Source: Vombatus ursinus
Lineage: Eukaryota > Chordata > Mammalia > Diprotodontia > Vombatidae
NCBI RefSeq assembly: GCF_900497805.2
Contig: NW_020954569.1
Coordinates: 21,749,903 to 21,813,902 of the forward strand
Direction: 5' to 3'
DNA: 64,000 nucleotides
The notes under the pieces are model-generated. The model made no database searches, had not been told where the DNA came from, and worked only from the letters and a program-made list of their open reading frames with translations. The translations under genes were made by a program, and so were the position numbers. Of the stretch, positions 20,963 to 34,008 are shown one piece after another (the stretch's first letter is position 1; the number at the start of each line of letters is the position of its first letter).

Positions 20963-23159
20963 TAAAGTTAGACCATGAGGGTCAGGGGATTTAGAATTGA
21001 ATTTCTTAAGTCAGAGAGGAATAATTTCAATGAAGATTTGTCTGCACAGGGAACTAATCAACCAACTTAGATTTATAATGGCATATACTGAAACTCACAC
21101 CTTGTAGCCCCACATATACTGAATGAGGATTTGGAAATAGCATGCAAGAAAATGATGTCAGGATGAGTATGTGTAATGGCAGTGTACCACAGGTGTTACC
21201 AGCTGTGTATTAGGAAGTAGTCTCCATATTAACACTCTATCAATGTCTCAAGCCAGTCCCTTCCCAGGCACTGGGTTTAGAGCAATTTTTGCCCTGGAAC
21301 TTCTTTCTTAATATGGATATTTTGCCCATATCAAGGAATCAGACAAGGCATTGAGCCATCAGGTCCCCATTATAATCAAATGATCAAGCACACAGGGACC
21401 TCTGCTAACATCAAGGATCATGTCTCAGGAACTACTTCACCCTCTGTTATCACTGGGACTAGGAAGATGGTGAAACCCTTGCACTATCCCATCCCTTAGG
21501 TTTACAGATTTATGGACACTTGTCAAGACATTATCAACATTACCTTGTGTACCTGAACTATCTGAGAAAACAACTACACCTCAACCTTTCATAGCCATTG
21601 AGTATCTGGGTGTCAGGCCTCTGATTGTCAAAAAGCTGTCAGAAACCAGTCAGTCAATAAACATATATTAAGTATACTGGTTACACTTCTCTCAGGTTTC
21701 TGTCAACTGTAAGTTGTATAAGTAGATACCTTTATTTATTATAAATAAAACTGTTCAAAAGCATAAAGCTCTCATACATGTTCAGAGACAACAAATGTGT
21801 GGATGTTTTTTCTTGAAATATTCTTGTTTATTACAGGGGAGGGATTTTTTGTGTTTATTTCATAGTGGAGGCAATAATCATCTATTGGGAATGAGATGAG
21901 AGTGATAGTAACACAAAAAATAAGAGAAAAAAGAGACCAATGAGTCATTTTTAAAGACACAGAAAAGAATAGGATTCAAAAAGGACACAGAGAAATATGA
22001 TGATATTAGAACTGCTAATATATATATACATACATACATACATTCATACATGTTTAAACTATATATTGATTCATATGGTTGGGTATGATCCTGTTTTGCT
22101 TTATTTATATAAAAATTTTGTTTCTGTTTGCCAAATGTATTATATATGTATATATATATATAAAATGCATTTATAATATATAACTACATAGGTACACGTG
22201 TGTGTATTGTGTGTGTAAAGTTAGATATACATAGTAAAGATAGAAATGTGGAGTAGGTAAGGGGAAAATATTGATCTGCACTCTAGTTACCTTTTGTCAT
22301 GACAAAAACTCATTTATAGCTTAATCAGGAGGGATCTTGGAGGTAAACATATGAGTGAAAACCACAAGGAAGGGAATTGCTACAATATAGGTTTGATCCG
22401 TTATCAAGACATAGAACTCTTTAAAAACAATAACTCCTCTCTTCCTATCTCCTATTTCTATTGTGTTTCAACTATCAATTAGTCATTTTTAGTCTGCTTT
22501 TTAAAAGCCAAAGATCATCTTCCATAGCAGAAGAAATTGAAGGAAAATAGTAGTTTAGCAGCTTTCCCTTCAATGTGTCACTCTTTATCAGCCTCCCATA
22601 TGTCTGAAGTAACAGCCCCTTCCTTTCTGTGTTCTTCCTTATTTCCCTAACACAGGGCAAAAAAACAAACAAAAAACAAATAAAACACTTTACTTGACTT
22701 TCCTCATCAGTTTCTGCACCTTCAAATATTTTATGTGCCTTAAACTAATCTTACAATGTCATGACAAACCTTTGAACTTCTACTGTATCTTCCATACCTT
22801 CTATTGCTTGAGTTTCTCTCTCTTTGATGTGGAAAATAGATTACCATAGAAATGCTCAATTGACTGATATTATGCCCTAGCAAAGCCTGAAAGGAAATGG
22901 ATAATTCTCAAAATGTGAACAAATGTATGAAGACAATTGAGTTTGGAAAGTTGTGTGAAAAAAAGACTGCAAAGGTCAGTTATGGCTATATTGTGGAGAA
23001 CCTTAAAAGTTCTGATAGTTTCTATATTTTTTTACCAAACATACACATATAAAGTTTAGATATGAGAAAATTATCTATATAATTTTAAGTTCTCAATTAC
23101 TTTTAAATAAATTATCTTTATAATTATCTTTAATAAAAAAAGTAACATTGATTAGTGAA
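20963..23159. other. No gene; AT/CA microsatellites at 22012-22210
   Basis: About 2.2 kb with no supported gene. Simple repeats of TA, CATA and GTGT type are at 22015-22050 and 22138-22215. The stretch at 21215-21650 is less AT-rich than its surroundings and may be an unrecognised repeat. Confidence 0.5.
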
Positions 23160-23345
23160 TAAATCAAGTTTGGGGTCAAGAACATTTTTTCTTAAGTTCT
23201 GTCTCCAATACGTATTAGATGGAAGACCAGAGGCAAATAATTTGACTTCTTATTGCCCCAAGCAGCATTTAAGACTATAAAGTGTTTGTATTCACGGGTA
23301 GACAAATTTCTACACCAGGAATTCTTAACATAAATGAAATCACAG
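23160..23345 (+). repeat. MIR/CORE-class SINE, plus strand
   Basis: 'tggggtcaagaacatttttt', 'agaggcaaataatttgactt', 'cttattgccccaagcagcat' and 'ttaagactataaagtgtttg' match, in order, a marsupial SINE variant also present at 63590-63790 ('cagttcccaaagaaattctt', 'aatactctatgttggagaga'). Confidence 0.65.
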
Positions 23346-25814
23346 GTCCAGAAAAAAAATACATGTTTAAGACAAAATTTTGTGTTTAGGCTTCTCTTTT
23401 CCATACAATTGTCCAAGTTGTTAATTTTGTTTTTTGTATTCAAAATAATTCAGAGTTCATGTCAATAGAAATTAATAAATTGGAAATATTCATGTGGATA
23501 TTTGTTGCAGGAGAAATATCAACAGTGCTTGAAAAAGTTTAGACAGGGTTCAGGCTGCAGAGTTGCTTCTAAGAAGATTCCTGGAACATAATTCTGAAAT
23601 GATGATATTGGCTTCTTTGAAACATTCATTTTAAAGTTTTAGTCAATTAATGACTATAAGAGGTTACATGGTAAATGTGTAAAAACAATAGGGAATATAA
23701 TAATTTATACACCAGACTCCTCTCTCTCTCTGTCTCTGGGCATATATATGTATATATGCATGTATATATATGTGTGTGTGTATGTATGTGTATATATATG
23801 TATATCACAATACACATACTTGCATATATGTGTTTATATATAAATATATAAACAGAAAATCTGTGCCTGCACATGTACACATATGTGCATATTTATACAC
23901 AGATTACATATATAGTTGCATGCATATGTGTGTATGTGTCTGTGTCCCCAAAGACCCATTCATCTTTTCATCTCTACCACCACTTTCCTTTGGCTTTTTA
24001 ATTGTCATGGTAAAATATCTCTAAAAAAATCCTGGAAAAAAATGTTGGTTATTTTAAGGCAGATAATTGGATTGGTAGCATACATACATGAATTGGCATC
24101 ATAATATATAGCTTTGAACTCCTTTTCCAAAAGTAAAAGTGGGGGGGGGATAAGAAGTGTGCAGTAGATATGAGGAGGCTGCAGCACTAATCAAGAATTA
24201 TGCAAGTGGTGTAAAAAGAATTAATTGATAACTCATCAACAGCCAGCATACACCAATGGCACTTATGCTATGTCAAGAGAACTAGAGGAAGGTCCATAGC
24301 ACATCTGATCAATTAGATATGGAAAATGTATGGGAAGAAGTGGACATGAATCACACAGGACAGGCCAGCACAGATGAAATTCATTCTGCATCTTTGGAGG
24401 GAATACCCACACTAGGGAGAACACAGATTCATTAAAAGCACATCCTTTACCCCCCCAAAAAAATCATTAGGATATGAGTGTTAGAAGACTTTTCAGACAG
24501 ATAATGTAGAAATAAATGTAGGTACATTCATTTAAAAGTCTAAAGCACTCTGACAAAAAGAATTCATAAGAGTCTAAAAGCACATATTGCATTTTTGATC
24601 CTATGTTCAGTAGCAGTCAAGCCTTCTTAGGTTTTTATTAACTTAGAAATATTTAAATAAACTAAATATGCTAATCTCTCCAAGCCAATGAAGCAGTGTT
24701 ATTATTAAGCAAAGAAGTAGGTCAAGGAGAGGGAAAAGGTTAGATTTATATTAGGAAATCAGACAGTTGGCCAAACATGAGCTGTTATTGCTGAAAATTT
24801 TCTTTTACCAAGGAATCCAGATATCCTGTTAACAGATAACAGAGCGCATACGTTCACCAAACAGAAATTTGATGACAAACATGTTGCTGTATCCACAGAC
24901 CATAAAAAGCCAGAGGTTTGCACAAAAATGAGAAAGTATGCCCATGAAAGTGTAGGCAAAATCAAGCATTGTCAGCTGATTCAATATGACTTATGCCAAA
25001 TTTCCTTCTTAAGCCTTGATTCAGATGTGATGGCATGCCAGCAGAGGTTTCCCTGGGATTCCAGGTTCCATTTATATTGTATATGCATCCTGGGAAAATG
25101 ACTACAAATTAATTCTTCAAGCAAACAAGTGAGTTTGTACTGGTTAACTTTTATGTGTAGGTTACAAAACCAGTTCTCCTAAGTGGATAAATGCTTTTTT
25201 ATTAGATGATGTAAGAATAGTGGGAGATAAGATAAACCCTGAGACATTGCCAGAGTTCTGACAGCCAAAATCAGCTGGCACTTGGAGCTTTGATTGTGAT
25301 CTAATTTAATAATTTTAGACAAATATTTATTAATTGCTACCTGTGTATAAAGTACTTAAATATCTTTTGAAGGTGGAATATCTACATAAGAAAGACTAGA
25401 TAGTGTTTATCACTCACTTTTATCACTCCCTACTCAACATTTTCCCCATTCCTGTCAGTCGCTAATCAGTTACCTATGTTGTTGCCTTGAAATGAGAAGT
25501 ACTGTTCTCCATGGGTGAGATTTCTTTTTTGAGGCCATATGTTGTTTTGCTTCCAATCTGAGGACAAAAATGATTGTTTTAGATTGGAACATATCCTCCC
25601 TGACTACCTATGCTCCAACCCTCATCCTCAGAAATGTGCTAGGGCTCAACATTCTATAAGGTTGAGTATTGCTAGGGTTTCAGTAAAGAGCTATTTGCAT
25701 CATTTTCTATTCATTATTTGGATTAAATTGGAAACATGCTATCAGAAATCTGGCAGGGAACTAATGATTATAGCCAACATGGTAGTAAAATAGTTTGATG
25801 ATGCTCATGTGATC
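23346..25814. other. No gene; TA/TG/CA microsatellites at 23745-23945
   Basis: About 2.5 kb without a gene. Alternating (TATG)n, (TG)n and (ACAT)n runs at 23745-23945 give spurious open frames. No interspersed repeat is recognised in the remainder. Confidence 0.5.
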
Positions 25815-26020
25815 ATAGACTTTTTGCTCAAAGGGACCTAAGAAATTATCTAGTCAAACCTTCCCATTTTAAAGATGAAGAAATAGAGAAGAAGAGAGGC
25901 CAAGTAATGTATCCGGGGTAACCTGGGTAAATAACTTATCCACTGTATCTGCTATAGGATTCAAACACATGTCTTCTTGATGCTAAGTCCAACATTCTAT
26001 CCACTATAGCATGCTATCTT
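25815..26020 (-). repeat. MIR/THER-class SINE, minus strand
   Basis: 'catagactttttgctcaaag', 'ggacctaagaaattatctag', 'cattttaaagatgaagaaat', 'ttctatccactatagcatgc' in order. Confidence 0.75.
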
Positions 26021-26074
26021 TGTGTTATAATTAGAATACCTGCTCCTGAATCGTGGCCCTGAACATATACTATA

Positions 26075-26235
26075 AGTGTGATTATATAAAATTATTTTAA
26101 TGAATTTGTTCCTTGATTTCCTCATTTATAAAATGGATTTATCAATCCTTACACCACCTACTTCATGGGGTCATATGAGGAAAACACTTCGTATACCTTA
26201 AAGGGTTGTATAAACATGGGTTATTGTAACTAATG
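26075..26235 (+). repeat. MIR/CORE-class SINE 3' part, plus strand
   Basis: 'gatttcctcatttataaaat', 'cctacttcatggggtcatat', 'accttaaagggttgtataaa' match a CORE-SINE 3' half. Confidence 0.7.
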
Positions 26236-26293
26236 CCTACTGTCAATAGTCAGAAGAAAAATAATATTTAGAAATAGTTGGATCCATCTATGA

Positions 26294-26435
26294 TTTTTTT
26301 AGCTAGGCAATGGGGTTGTGATTTGCCCAGGGTCACACAGCTAGTTAAGTGTCAAGTGTCTGAGACCAGATTTGAACTCAGGTCCTCCCAGCTCCAGGGC
26401 CAGTGCTTTATCCACTGCACCACCTATCTGCCCCT
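26294..26435 (-). repeat. WSINE1-like SINE, minus strand
   Basis: A T-run is followed by 'ttgcccagggtcacacagct', 'agatttgaactcaggtcctc' and 'ccactgcaccacctatctgc'. This is the reverse of the 'ggcagctaggtggcacagtgg' head and tRNA-like body. It is moderately young; no clear TSD was seen. Confidence 0.85.
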
Positions 26436-27569
26436 CTGACTGTTATTTTTATAAGCATAGCTACACCCTTGAACTACATAGAGTGAAATTTCTTCATTCT
26501 TTAGTGGTTGAGTTGCTGGGTGACCCAACTTTTACAATCCTATGCATCCCCCCAGCCCCTACCCAGTAAAAGCAAAATGAATAGCTGACAGTCCACCTTC
26601 TTCTTTTCAGCTTTTCAGCAAAAATTAGACCAATACAAACTAGAATGTTGAATTGTCTAGATGGCTTTTCTGGAAAAAAAAATTATCCCAGTTCTGTGTA
26701 CATTTTCAGTCAAGTAATCTGGCAAAAGCTGTGTCAGCATTTCTGAATGTAGCAAGATCTTCTCTAACTGCTAGACAATATGTTGTTGAACCAAGAAAAA
26801 AAGAGAAGAGAACAAAGGTAGAAAGCAGAGAAGAAAAAGTCCCTGACTGACTGAGAACTCTGAAACAATGATTTATTCCCTGCCTCAAATCATTTCCATT
26901 TTAATCTGGCTGAAGACAAATAAAACACTGAAATAGAATGTGCTGTTAAGAACGTGCATTTGGATATTTTACTTTTAGGTGGCTGGATTAAATACTATTT
27001 ATGGGAAGTAAACCAACTCAAACAGGAATGGCCCTGATAATGGCAAACAAGTTGCTAGCTTGCTGATGAGATCTAGTCTTATATTTTTTAGCTTCATTTG
27101 CAGCTATATTCAATAATTTCTATATTCTGACAAGTCACTTATCATTTTTCCCATTTTATTAGAATACTGAACACCTTTTTCTGACACCGAGACTAATGTA
27201 GCCATCTTATTTTATGTAGGTTCTTTAGATTTTGTATTTTATTTTACATGACTTGGATTTAATCTGCAATATATAACAATAATATACTTTCTAAGTTTAA
27301 AAAAGCACCTGAAGAACATCTGTTTATATGCCACCAGCAAGGTGTGGTGTCTCTGAGTTGCACAGGGAGTCAAAAGGTTTGAAATAAAACAAATCCATCT
27401 GCTCAAGTAGAAACCATATATGGTGTTTGATCTTTAATTCCCATGTTAAAACAATCAGCAAACAAAGGTAGGCATAGAATTTTTCATCATTCTATTTTTG
27501 CTTTTTAAAATAATTACACATGAGTGAATATTCAAAAAGGAAAAAAAAAGTTATCTCTTTGACTCAGGC
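26436..27569. other. No gene or repeat recognised
   Basis: Unassigned AT-rich sequence. Confidence 0.5.
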
Positions 27570-27745
27570 CTACTGTGAATTAATCACTAAGTTCTTATTG
27601 AGCACTTACTATACCCCAGACACTATGCTAATAGAGATAAACAGACAAAAATGAAATAGTTCCTACCTCTAAGAAGTGTATATGCCATTAGAGAAAATGA
27701 ATATAGATATATAAGTATGTATAAATATATATGAAATAAGCAAAA
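27570..27745. repeat. Ancient interspersed repeat, family unsure
   Basis: 'ttcttattgagcacttacta', 'taccccagacactatgctaa', 'gttcctacctctaagaagtg' resemble a widespread mammalian repeat with a 'CTACTATGTGCCAGGCACTG' core. A similar text is at 45700-45830. Confidence 0.5.
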
Positions 27746-28345
27746 GGTAACTTTTTTCTTTTATTTTTTTGGAGGGGGTGGTAGTAGCAATTGGATCAAT
27801 ATAGCCTTCATATATAGTAAGTATAACCCCAAAGCTCATTGGTATGGGACTACCTTTATTGATGGAAAGGAAGGCCTTGCTCTGCATGAGGAGTAGGGTA
27901 GAGTTGCTGAAAGACAGAGAACTTCAGTTCTCAGCAGACCCCCTCTGGGTCCTTATTATTCAGGTGCTTTTGGGTTCTAACTAGAAGATGGAAGAGATCA
28001 ACCACACTTCAGAGTGCTGAAGGAAAAGACTGAGAATGTATGAGAGGATCAGGTAATCTCTGTCATGTCCCTGTCCTCAGCTTGTTACTCTAGAGATTTT
28101 GGAGAATATTCCCCTCGAGTGAAATCCAGGACTCATTCTCGTGGTTGGGCTCAGCTCTATTATGTATTGTCTTGTTTACATTCTCCTATATACACCTCTG
28201 ATTTCTATTTTGCTATGATTTGGATAAATGAACTTCGTTATTCTCTTTATGTGTTCATTGTGGAATTGTTTTTAGGTGGGAAAGGGGTCAAGGAATCCCT
28301 TTATTCTCTCCATCAGGGAAATACTGGAACTAGGACAAAAACTCT
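27746..28345. other. No gene or repeat recognised
   Basis: An open frame at 28065-28445 runs into a microsatellite and shows no domain. Confidence 0.45.
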
Positions 28346-28411
28346 ATACATATACATTCACATACTCATACACATACACATACACATACATACACATATA
28401 CATATACATAT
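28346..28411. repeat. (CATACA)n-type microsatellite
   Basis: 'cacatacacatacacataca' and related hexamer/tetramer units. Confidence 0.9.
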
Positions 28412-28897
28412 CCACTTTTGGTGTCCACCTGGCACTCAACTCTAACCCGTGGCTCCAAGAAGCTGTAGCATGCACAGTGGTCATACCACAGAAAAATCAT
28501 CTCAGCATTCAAATTAAACAAGGTTGAGGGTAACCAATAGGCCTCAAACACATCAATGAGTTAGGGGGATATCTACCCAGTCATGTGAAGACTTCCCCCA
28601 GTAGAATGGGCAGATAAGAACAATTTGATCCAATGGCCATGGAGGTGGCTGAAGCAAGTGTTTTGATTGCTTAGAGCACGCTCAGACATTGAAGATATCA
28701 AAGTCATGCACTGCAACCTTGGCTTTGCCAGTTGTCTGGAGTTTTGTCTTGCCAGTGGACTTTGATGATTCAGGAAGAGAAAGTGAAACTGATGATTAGT
28801 GCAACTCATCCTCACAAATCTAATTCACATTCAAGTCATGGCATCATCCTGTGATATCATGGGTCCTTTTTGAAAATGAAGGACAAATAACAATGAC
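28412..28897 (+). mobile_element. Non-LTR, (CAA)n-tailed element, copy B
   Basis: This element has 'taacccgtggctccaagaag', 'ggatatctacccagtcatgt', 'gcttagagcacgctcagaca', then 'aagtcatggcatcatcctgt' and the tail 'aaatgaaggacaaataacaa'. Its last 90 bases match copy A at 15.0-15.4 kb, while the interiors differ. The pair therefore look like two members, or two fusion products, sharing one 3' recognition end. No open frame is kept. The mobilising LINE is inferred (RTE-like), not seen. Confidence 0.55.
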
Positions 28898-28940
28898 ATA
28901 TATACATAATATGAAACATTCTTAAAAATATTCAAAATAG

Positions 28941-29093
28941 GGGTAGCTAGGTGGCACAGTGGACAGAGCACCGCCCCTGGAGTCAGGAAGACCTGAGTTC
29001 AAGTCCGGCCTCAGACACATAACACTTACTAGCTGTGTGACTTGGAACAAATAACTTAACTCCAATTGCCTCACAAAAAAAAAAAAATCAGCT
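28941..29093 (+). repeat. WSINE1-like SINE, first unit of a dimer
   Basis: 'ggtagctaggtggcacagtg', 'cctgagttcaagtccggcct', 'tagctgtgtgacttgg' and a 13-A tail. Confidence 0.9.
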
Positions 29094-29240
29094 TTGGGTC
29101 AGCTAGGTGGCACAGTGGATAGAGCACCAGCCCTGGAGTCAGGAGGACCTGAGTTTAAATCCGGCCCCAGACCAGACACTTGTCATTTACTAGCTGTGTG
29201 ACCCTGGGCAAGTCACTTAACCCCAATTGCCTTAAAAAAA
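29094..29240 (+). repeat. WSINE1-like SINE, second unit of a dimer
   Basis: 'tcagctaggtggcacagtgg' starts a second head-to-tail copy, ending with 'ccaattgccttaaaaaaa'. The pair is flanked by TATTCAAAATAG at 28929-28940 and again at 29241-29252, a single TSD around both units. Confidence 0.9.
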
Positions 29241-29252
29241 TATTCAAAATAG

Positions 29253-30391
29253 AGTCACTTGGCTGATAATTTTCAAATATTCTACAGATATCTAAAATGA
29301 CTGATATCTTTCTATCCAGGCTTTCATGTATTTATATGTTAACCCAGGTTTTGATTCACCCATAACTTTTAATCTAGTGAATTTCATTCAAAAGCAATTG
29401 TCAAAGTATGGTTTCATGTCACAATGTTAGGCACTGACGCCATGGAAACATACATGCTAGCCAAATTTGTGTCGCAAAAAGACAGAGGTAATCATATTTC
29501 TCAATTACATCTCTCATTTACTTTGAAAAATGATTTGCTTTGAAAGGGAAAGGGATAAGTAGAATTCTACTCTTTTGCTAATAACTGATTAACAGATGAT
29601 CCAGATTATGGGAGGGAATATTGAATGTAGACTATTATTTTAATTCCAAAAGTAATGGTTAATGTTGGGGAGGAAAAAACAAACAAAACAAAAAATAAAC
29701 AAACAAACTTCTGAACTACTCCTAGTCCATTTAATAGGTATTGAGCTGCGAAGAATAAACATGTCCTTGTTTTGAAAAACTTAAAATATAACAAAAACAC
29801 AACTATGTGCTTCATCTTCTAGATTTAACAAATCTCTGTCTGTTGACATTTTCTTCCTAACATATGACCATTTAGACAACTTAGCAGTGAAAATCATGAG
29901 TATCTACCCAGAGCAACAAAACTGAGTTGAACTGAGCAGTTCCACTGGGATTACCAGTTTGCCCTGGATGCCTTTGGTACCCTAATTAGAAATGTTCTGT
30001 CCCCTGAGAAAAGCATAGCTGTTATGTCCAATTTATGTTTAGTTTCTATGCAATCCAGTTGCCCCATGTGGAGTCACATACTGTGCAATGAATTCAATGA
30101 TTCCTAGAAGATAATCAAGGGATCACTAGAGGCCCCTCAGAATTCTTTTGAAGATTAATCTTCTGTGGCATTACTTTTTATAATGTGGCTATTATTAATG
30201 CTGACATCAGAGATGTGTCTAATACTGGTGTTAGAGTAACAGTGGAGCAGTAAGTGAGTAATTGGCACTGAAGTGAGATAATACAACAAAGCTCAGGCTA
30301 ATAAAGTATTTGGTAGTTATGGCAAGACATGGTGTTGAATATGTGAAGGAGAATGGCTGTTACCGGCACCAGCAGATCTAACTGTTGTTAT
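29253..30391. other. No gene or repeat recognised
   Basis: About 1.1 kb of unassigned sequence. Confidence 0.5.
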
Positions 30392-30612
30392 TCATTTGTT
30401 TCAGACATGTCCAACATTTTGTGACCCCCATTTGGGGTTTTCTTGGCAAAGATATTGAAGTAGTTTGCTATTTCATTTTCCAGGTCATATTACAGATGAG
30501 AAAACTGAGAAAAACAGTGATAAGTGACTTGCCGGGGATCATACAATGAGTGTCGAAGGCGGGATTTGGACTCAGGTCTTCCTAACTCTATTCACTGTGC
30601 CACCTAGCTGCC
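30392..30612 (-). repeat. CORE-SINE, long marsupial form, minus strand
   Basis: 'cagacatgtccaacattttg', 'atttggggttttcttggcaa', 'ttacagatgagaaaactgag' and 'ctgtgccacctagctgcccg' in order. The same form occurs at 45335-45575 and 47772-48024. Confidence 0.85.
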
Positions 30613-31039
30613 CGAGGTTTAACCAGGTATCACTTTTTTAAGCAGTTTGGATGTTCACAGAAATACTATAAGAGTGAGGTAAGTTTCTGCTTGGTCTGGG
30701 GTTCTTAAGAAGAGGTTTCCTTGATTTTGGAAATTTCTCAATGTCTTTTCACTGGTACACTAAATGGAAGGCATGGAAGCTGAGGAGACTATGTGTCTAT
30801 AGATCTCTTCTCTGGATATCTTATGTCTTGTGGCAATGCTTGGCTCAAATCCTGCACGACCAGGATGGGTGAAAGTTTTATTTAAGGCTGGGTCTGGGAT
30901 GACAATGTCTTTCAGAGATGGTTTTAGATGAATTTTTGTTTTTGATTTGGTACTTATTATAAAACTATATTTTATGAGATGAATTCCTCATTTGATGATG
31001 AAATTTGATTTTTCACATCACCACTGACACCTAGGATCA
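30613..31039. other. No gene or repeat recognised
   Basis: Unassigned. Confidence 0.45.
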
Positions 31040-31150
31040 TAGATATGGAAAAAGAAGGGACATTTCTGCCCATGTTATCCATGTCCATTGATTCTATAGC
31101 TGACATAACTGAAGTCCAGAGAAGTTAATTGTCTTGACTCATTAATGTTT
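31040..31150 (-). repeat. MIR/THER-class SINE fragment, minus strand
   Basis: 'atcatagatatggaaaaaga' and 'taactgaagtccagagaagt' match part of a reversed CORE-SINE. Confidence 0.55.
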
Positions 31151-31789
31151 CATTAAGAACAAAACTTTTCTTACTATGAATTGACAGCAGGGAGGATGGG
31201 GTATATTATTTGTAGGAGTATAAGAGTGTTTTGAATTTCTAGAACTGGTTTTAGATCTCACATCTACTTCCCTGTTAATGTCATTTTTCATTATATTTTT
31301 AGAAGATATTTGAAGCTTTCACTTTTTAAAGCATCGTGATTTGCTAAGTTATAGCAGATATTAAATGGATTCTATACCATTTATATTAGGGATGCTCTGC
31401 TTCATTAAATTCAAATTTTGTACACTTGAAACTTTGACAGTCAATTGTTGCTCATTTTCTAAAATAAGCTGTAGAATGTGGTGTCTTTTAAAAGTTATAC
31501 GGTTTTGTTGTACTTTATTACTTGCTCACATTTTATAACTAAACAACTATTGAAAATTTAATATAAATAATTTCTATAGGCTGTAGAAATTATTCAAAAA
31601 AGTTAGACACTTGTGTGTTCAGATTATAATTATTTATGAAGATAATTTATTTTTATTTTTACTATGTATGTGTAAATGGCTCACTTAGTGAATCTCTCTT
31701 TGTGACAAAGAAACATGAGCTAAGCAAAACCAATTCACACAGTGACTATGTCTGACAATACATATGAGATTTGCATACTATAGCTTCCC
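31151..31789. other. No gene or repeat recognised
   Basis: Unassigned AT-rich sequence. Confidence 0.45.
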
Positions 31790-32330
31790 AATTTTTCAAA
31801 GAAAAGAGGAAGCCATATGTCCTCAATTCTTGTACATGGCCAAGACAAGTCTTTGATTATGCAACAGTGGCTTCATTTCAGTCTTCTTTTCATTTTTAAT
31901 TATTGTGGTCACTGACTTTTGTTTTCCTGATTCCATTGAATTCTGAATCAATTTCTGCAAGTGTCTCCATGTTTCTCTGAATTCCTCATATTCACCTTTC
32001 TTATGGCACAAAAGCATTTTTTATATTTCTATATCACAATTTATTCACTCATTTCACAATTTTCCTATTCTTTTTTGTTACCACAAAAAGTATTGCAATG
32101 GTGTTTTAAAATTACAAATGGACTTGGGCATATGGTGTAATCCCCCAATAACTGTGGAATTTCTATAAGAAAATGAGTACATATTTTCTGAGTACAATTC
32201 ATCAGAATCAATAATTTGTAGTAGAAAAGAGAATTTTTAGGATTGTGTTTCATCTTTTATATCATTTTTGCACAATTATTTGCAATATGAAATTGCTGAG
32301 AATTTCTAAAGTGATATATTTGTGGTTATC
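31790..32330 (-). mobile_element. Old L1 3'-end fragment, minus strand
   Basis: 'gaattcctcatattcacctt', 'tcttatggcacaaaagcatt', 'tttgttaccacaaaaagtat' follow the order of the L1 ORF2 C-terminus/3' end on the minus strand (compare 'gctcatcatttcttatagga' and 'ttctttgctaccacaaaatg' at 1915-2030). Strongly diverged, no open frame. Confidence 0.6.
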
Positions 32331-32499
32331 ACTGCTCTGGATCCCTTTCTAAAGGCCAAGTGGGATGTATTTCTTCTCAAGTATATAAATATTTTCCCCA
32401 TAATCTCAAGAGCAGATTATTCCGTACATCACAATGGTCTCTGGAAAGAAGGAAAGAAGGGAGAAGGAAGGAAAGAAATAAGGAAAGAAAAATTTAAAA

Positions 32500-32765
32500 A
32501 AAGGAAGAAATGAAACATTTATTAATTGTCTATTGTGTGCTAGGCACTGTGCTACTCACATTACAAATATTTCATTCAATTCTCAAACTATTCTGCAATG
32601 TAGGTACTATTATTATTCAGATTTTGTAGTTGAGGAAACTCAGACAGACAGAGAATAAATGACTTGACCAAGGTCAAGAAATTACTAAGTGTTTGAGGAT
32701 GAATTTGAAATTAGATCAACCTGACACTAGGCTCGTACTATATCCACTGCTTTAAATAGATGCCT
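32500..32765 (-). repeat. CORE-SINE (MAR1 class), minus strand
   Basis: 'gtgtgctaggcactgtgcta', 'caattctcaaactattctgc', 'gtaggtactattattattca', 'gttgaggaaactcagacaga' and 'tcgtactatatccactgctt' in order. Confidence 0.75.
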
Positions 32766-34008
32766 ATTCTCTCACAGAGAATTCTCACTTTGCCGCAATT
32801 CTGACATAGCTTTGGTCCCTCTAAGTTCATATCCAGACACATCATGATTACCAGATGAGCCTGATTCTCAGCTATTTCTGGACTGAGATCCCAAAAGTTC
32901 TTCCAAAATACTTCCCTGTTTCATGAGGTATTGGGCTATCCTGTCTGCAACCTAGATTCTGTAGCAACAGAATACAGAGGTGGCATCTGAATATTTTTCT
33001 TTTTACTTTCATTAATTTATTTTTAGTTTTCAACATTCGTTCCACAAGATTGTGAGTTCCAAATTTTCTCCCCATCTCATCCCTCCTCCTACCCCAAGAT
33101 GGTGTGCATTCTGAATATCCCTTCCCCTATTCTGACCTCCCTTCTATCCCCAGCTCCTTCTCTTATCCCCTTCCCTTTATATTTTCCTATAGGGCAGGAT
33201 AGATTTCTATAACACATTGCCTGTACATCTTATTTCCCAGTTGCATGTGAAAACAACTTTTAACATTTGTTTTTAAAAGTTTGAGATCCAAATTTTCTCC
33301 CTTCCTCCCTCTCCACCTACCCTCATTGAGAAGGTAAACAACTACCTACAGGTTATACGTGTGCAGTCATGCAAAACACTTCCACAGTAGTCATGTTGTG
33401 AAAAGCTAACTATATTTCCCTTCATCCTATCCTTCCCCTTCCCATTTATTCTCTTCTTCCTTTTAAACCTGTCCCTCCTCACCAATGTTTGCTTCTGATT
33501 TCCCACTCCCCCAATCTGCCCTCCCTTCTATCATCCCCCTGCTCTCTTATTACCTTTCCCCCTATTTTCCTATAGGGTAAGGTAGATTTCCACACCCAAT
33601 TGAGTGTATATGTTATTCTTTCCTTAGGCCAAATCCGATGAGAATAAGATTCACTCATTCCCTCTCACCTTCCCCTGTTTTCCTTCCACTATAAAAGCCT
33701 GTTCTTGTCTGTTTTATGTGAGATAATTTACCCCATTCTACCTCTCCCTTTCTCTTTCTCCCAGTATAATCCTCTCTCACCCTTTAATTGTATTTTTACA
33801 TAACTCCCCTTCATCTTCAACTCACCCTGTGCCCTCTATCTAAGTATCTATATATACATATAATTTTTCCCTCCAACTACCCTAATACTGACAAATGTCT
33901 CATGAATTACAAATATCATCTTTCCATGTAGGAATTTAAAGAGTTCAACCTTAATAAGTCCCTTATGATTTCTCTTTCCTGTTTACCTCTTCATGTTTCT
34001 CTTGAGTC

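Noticed and set aside
21215-21650. Less AT-rich block that might be an LTR or unknown repeat
   Set aside because: I found no paired terminal repeats, no primer-binding site and no coding remnant, so no family can be named.
26294-26435. tRNA gene
   Set aside because: The tRNA-like box text belongs to a SINE; no intact cloverleaf or acceptor stem could be drawn.
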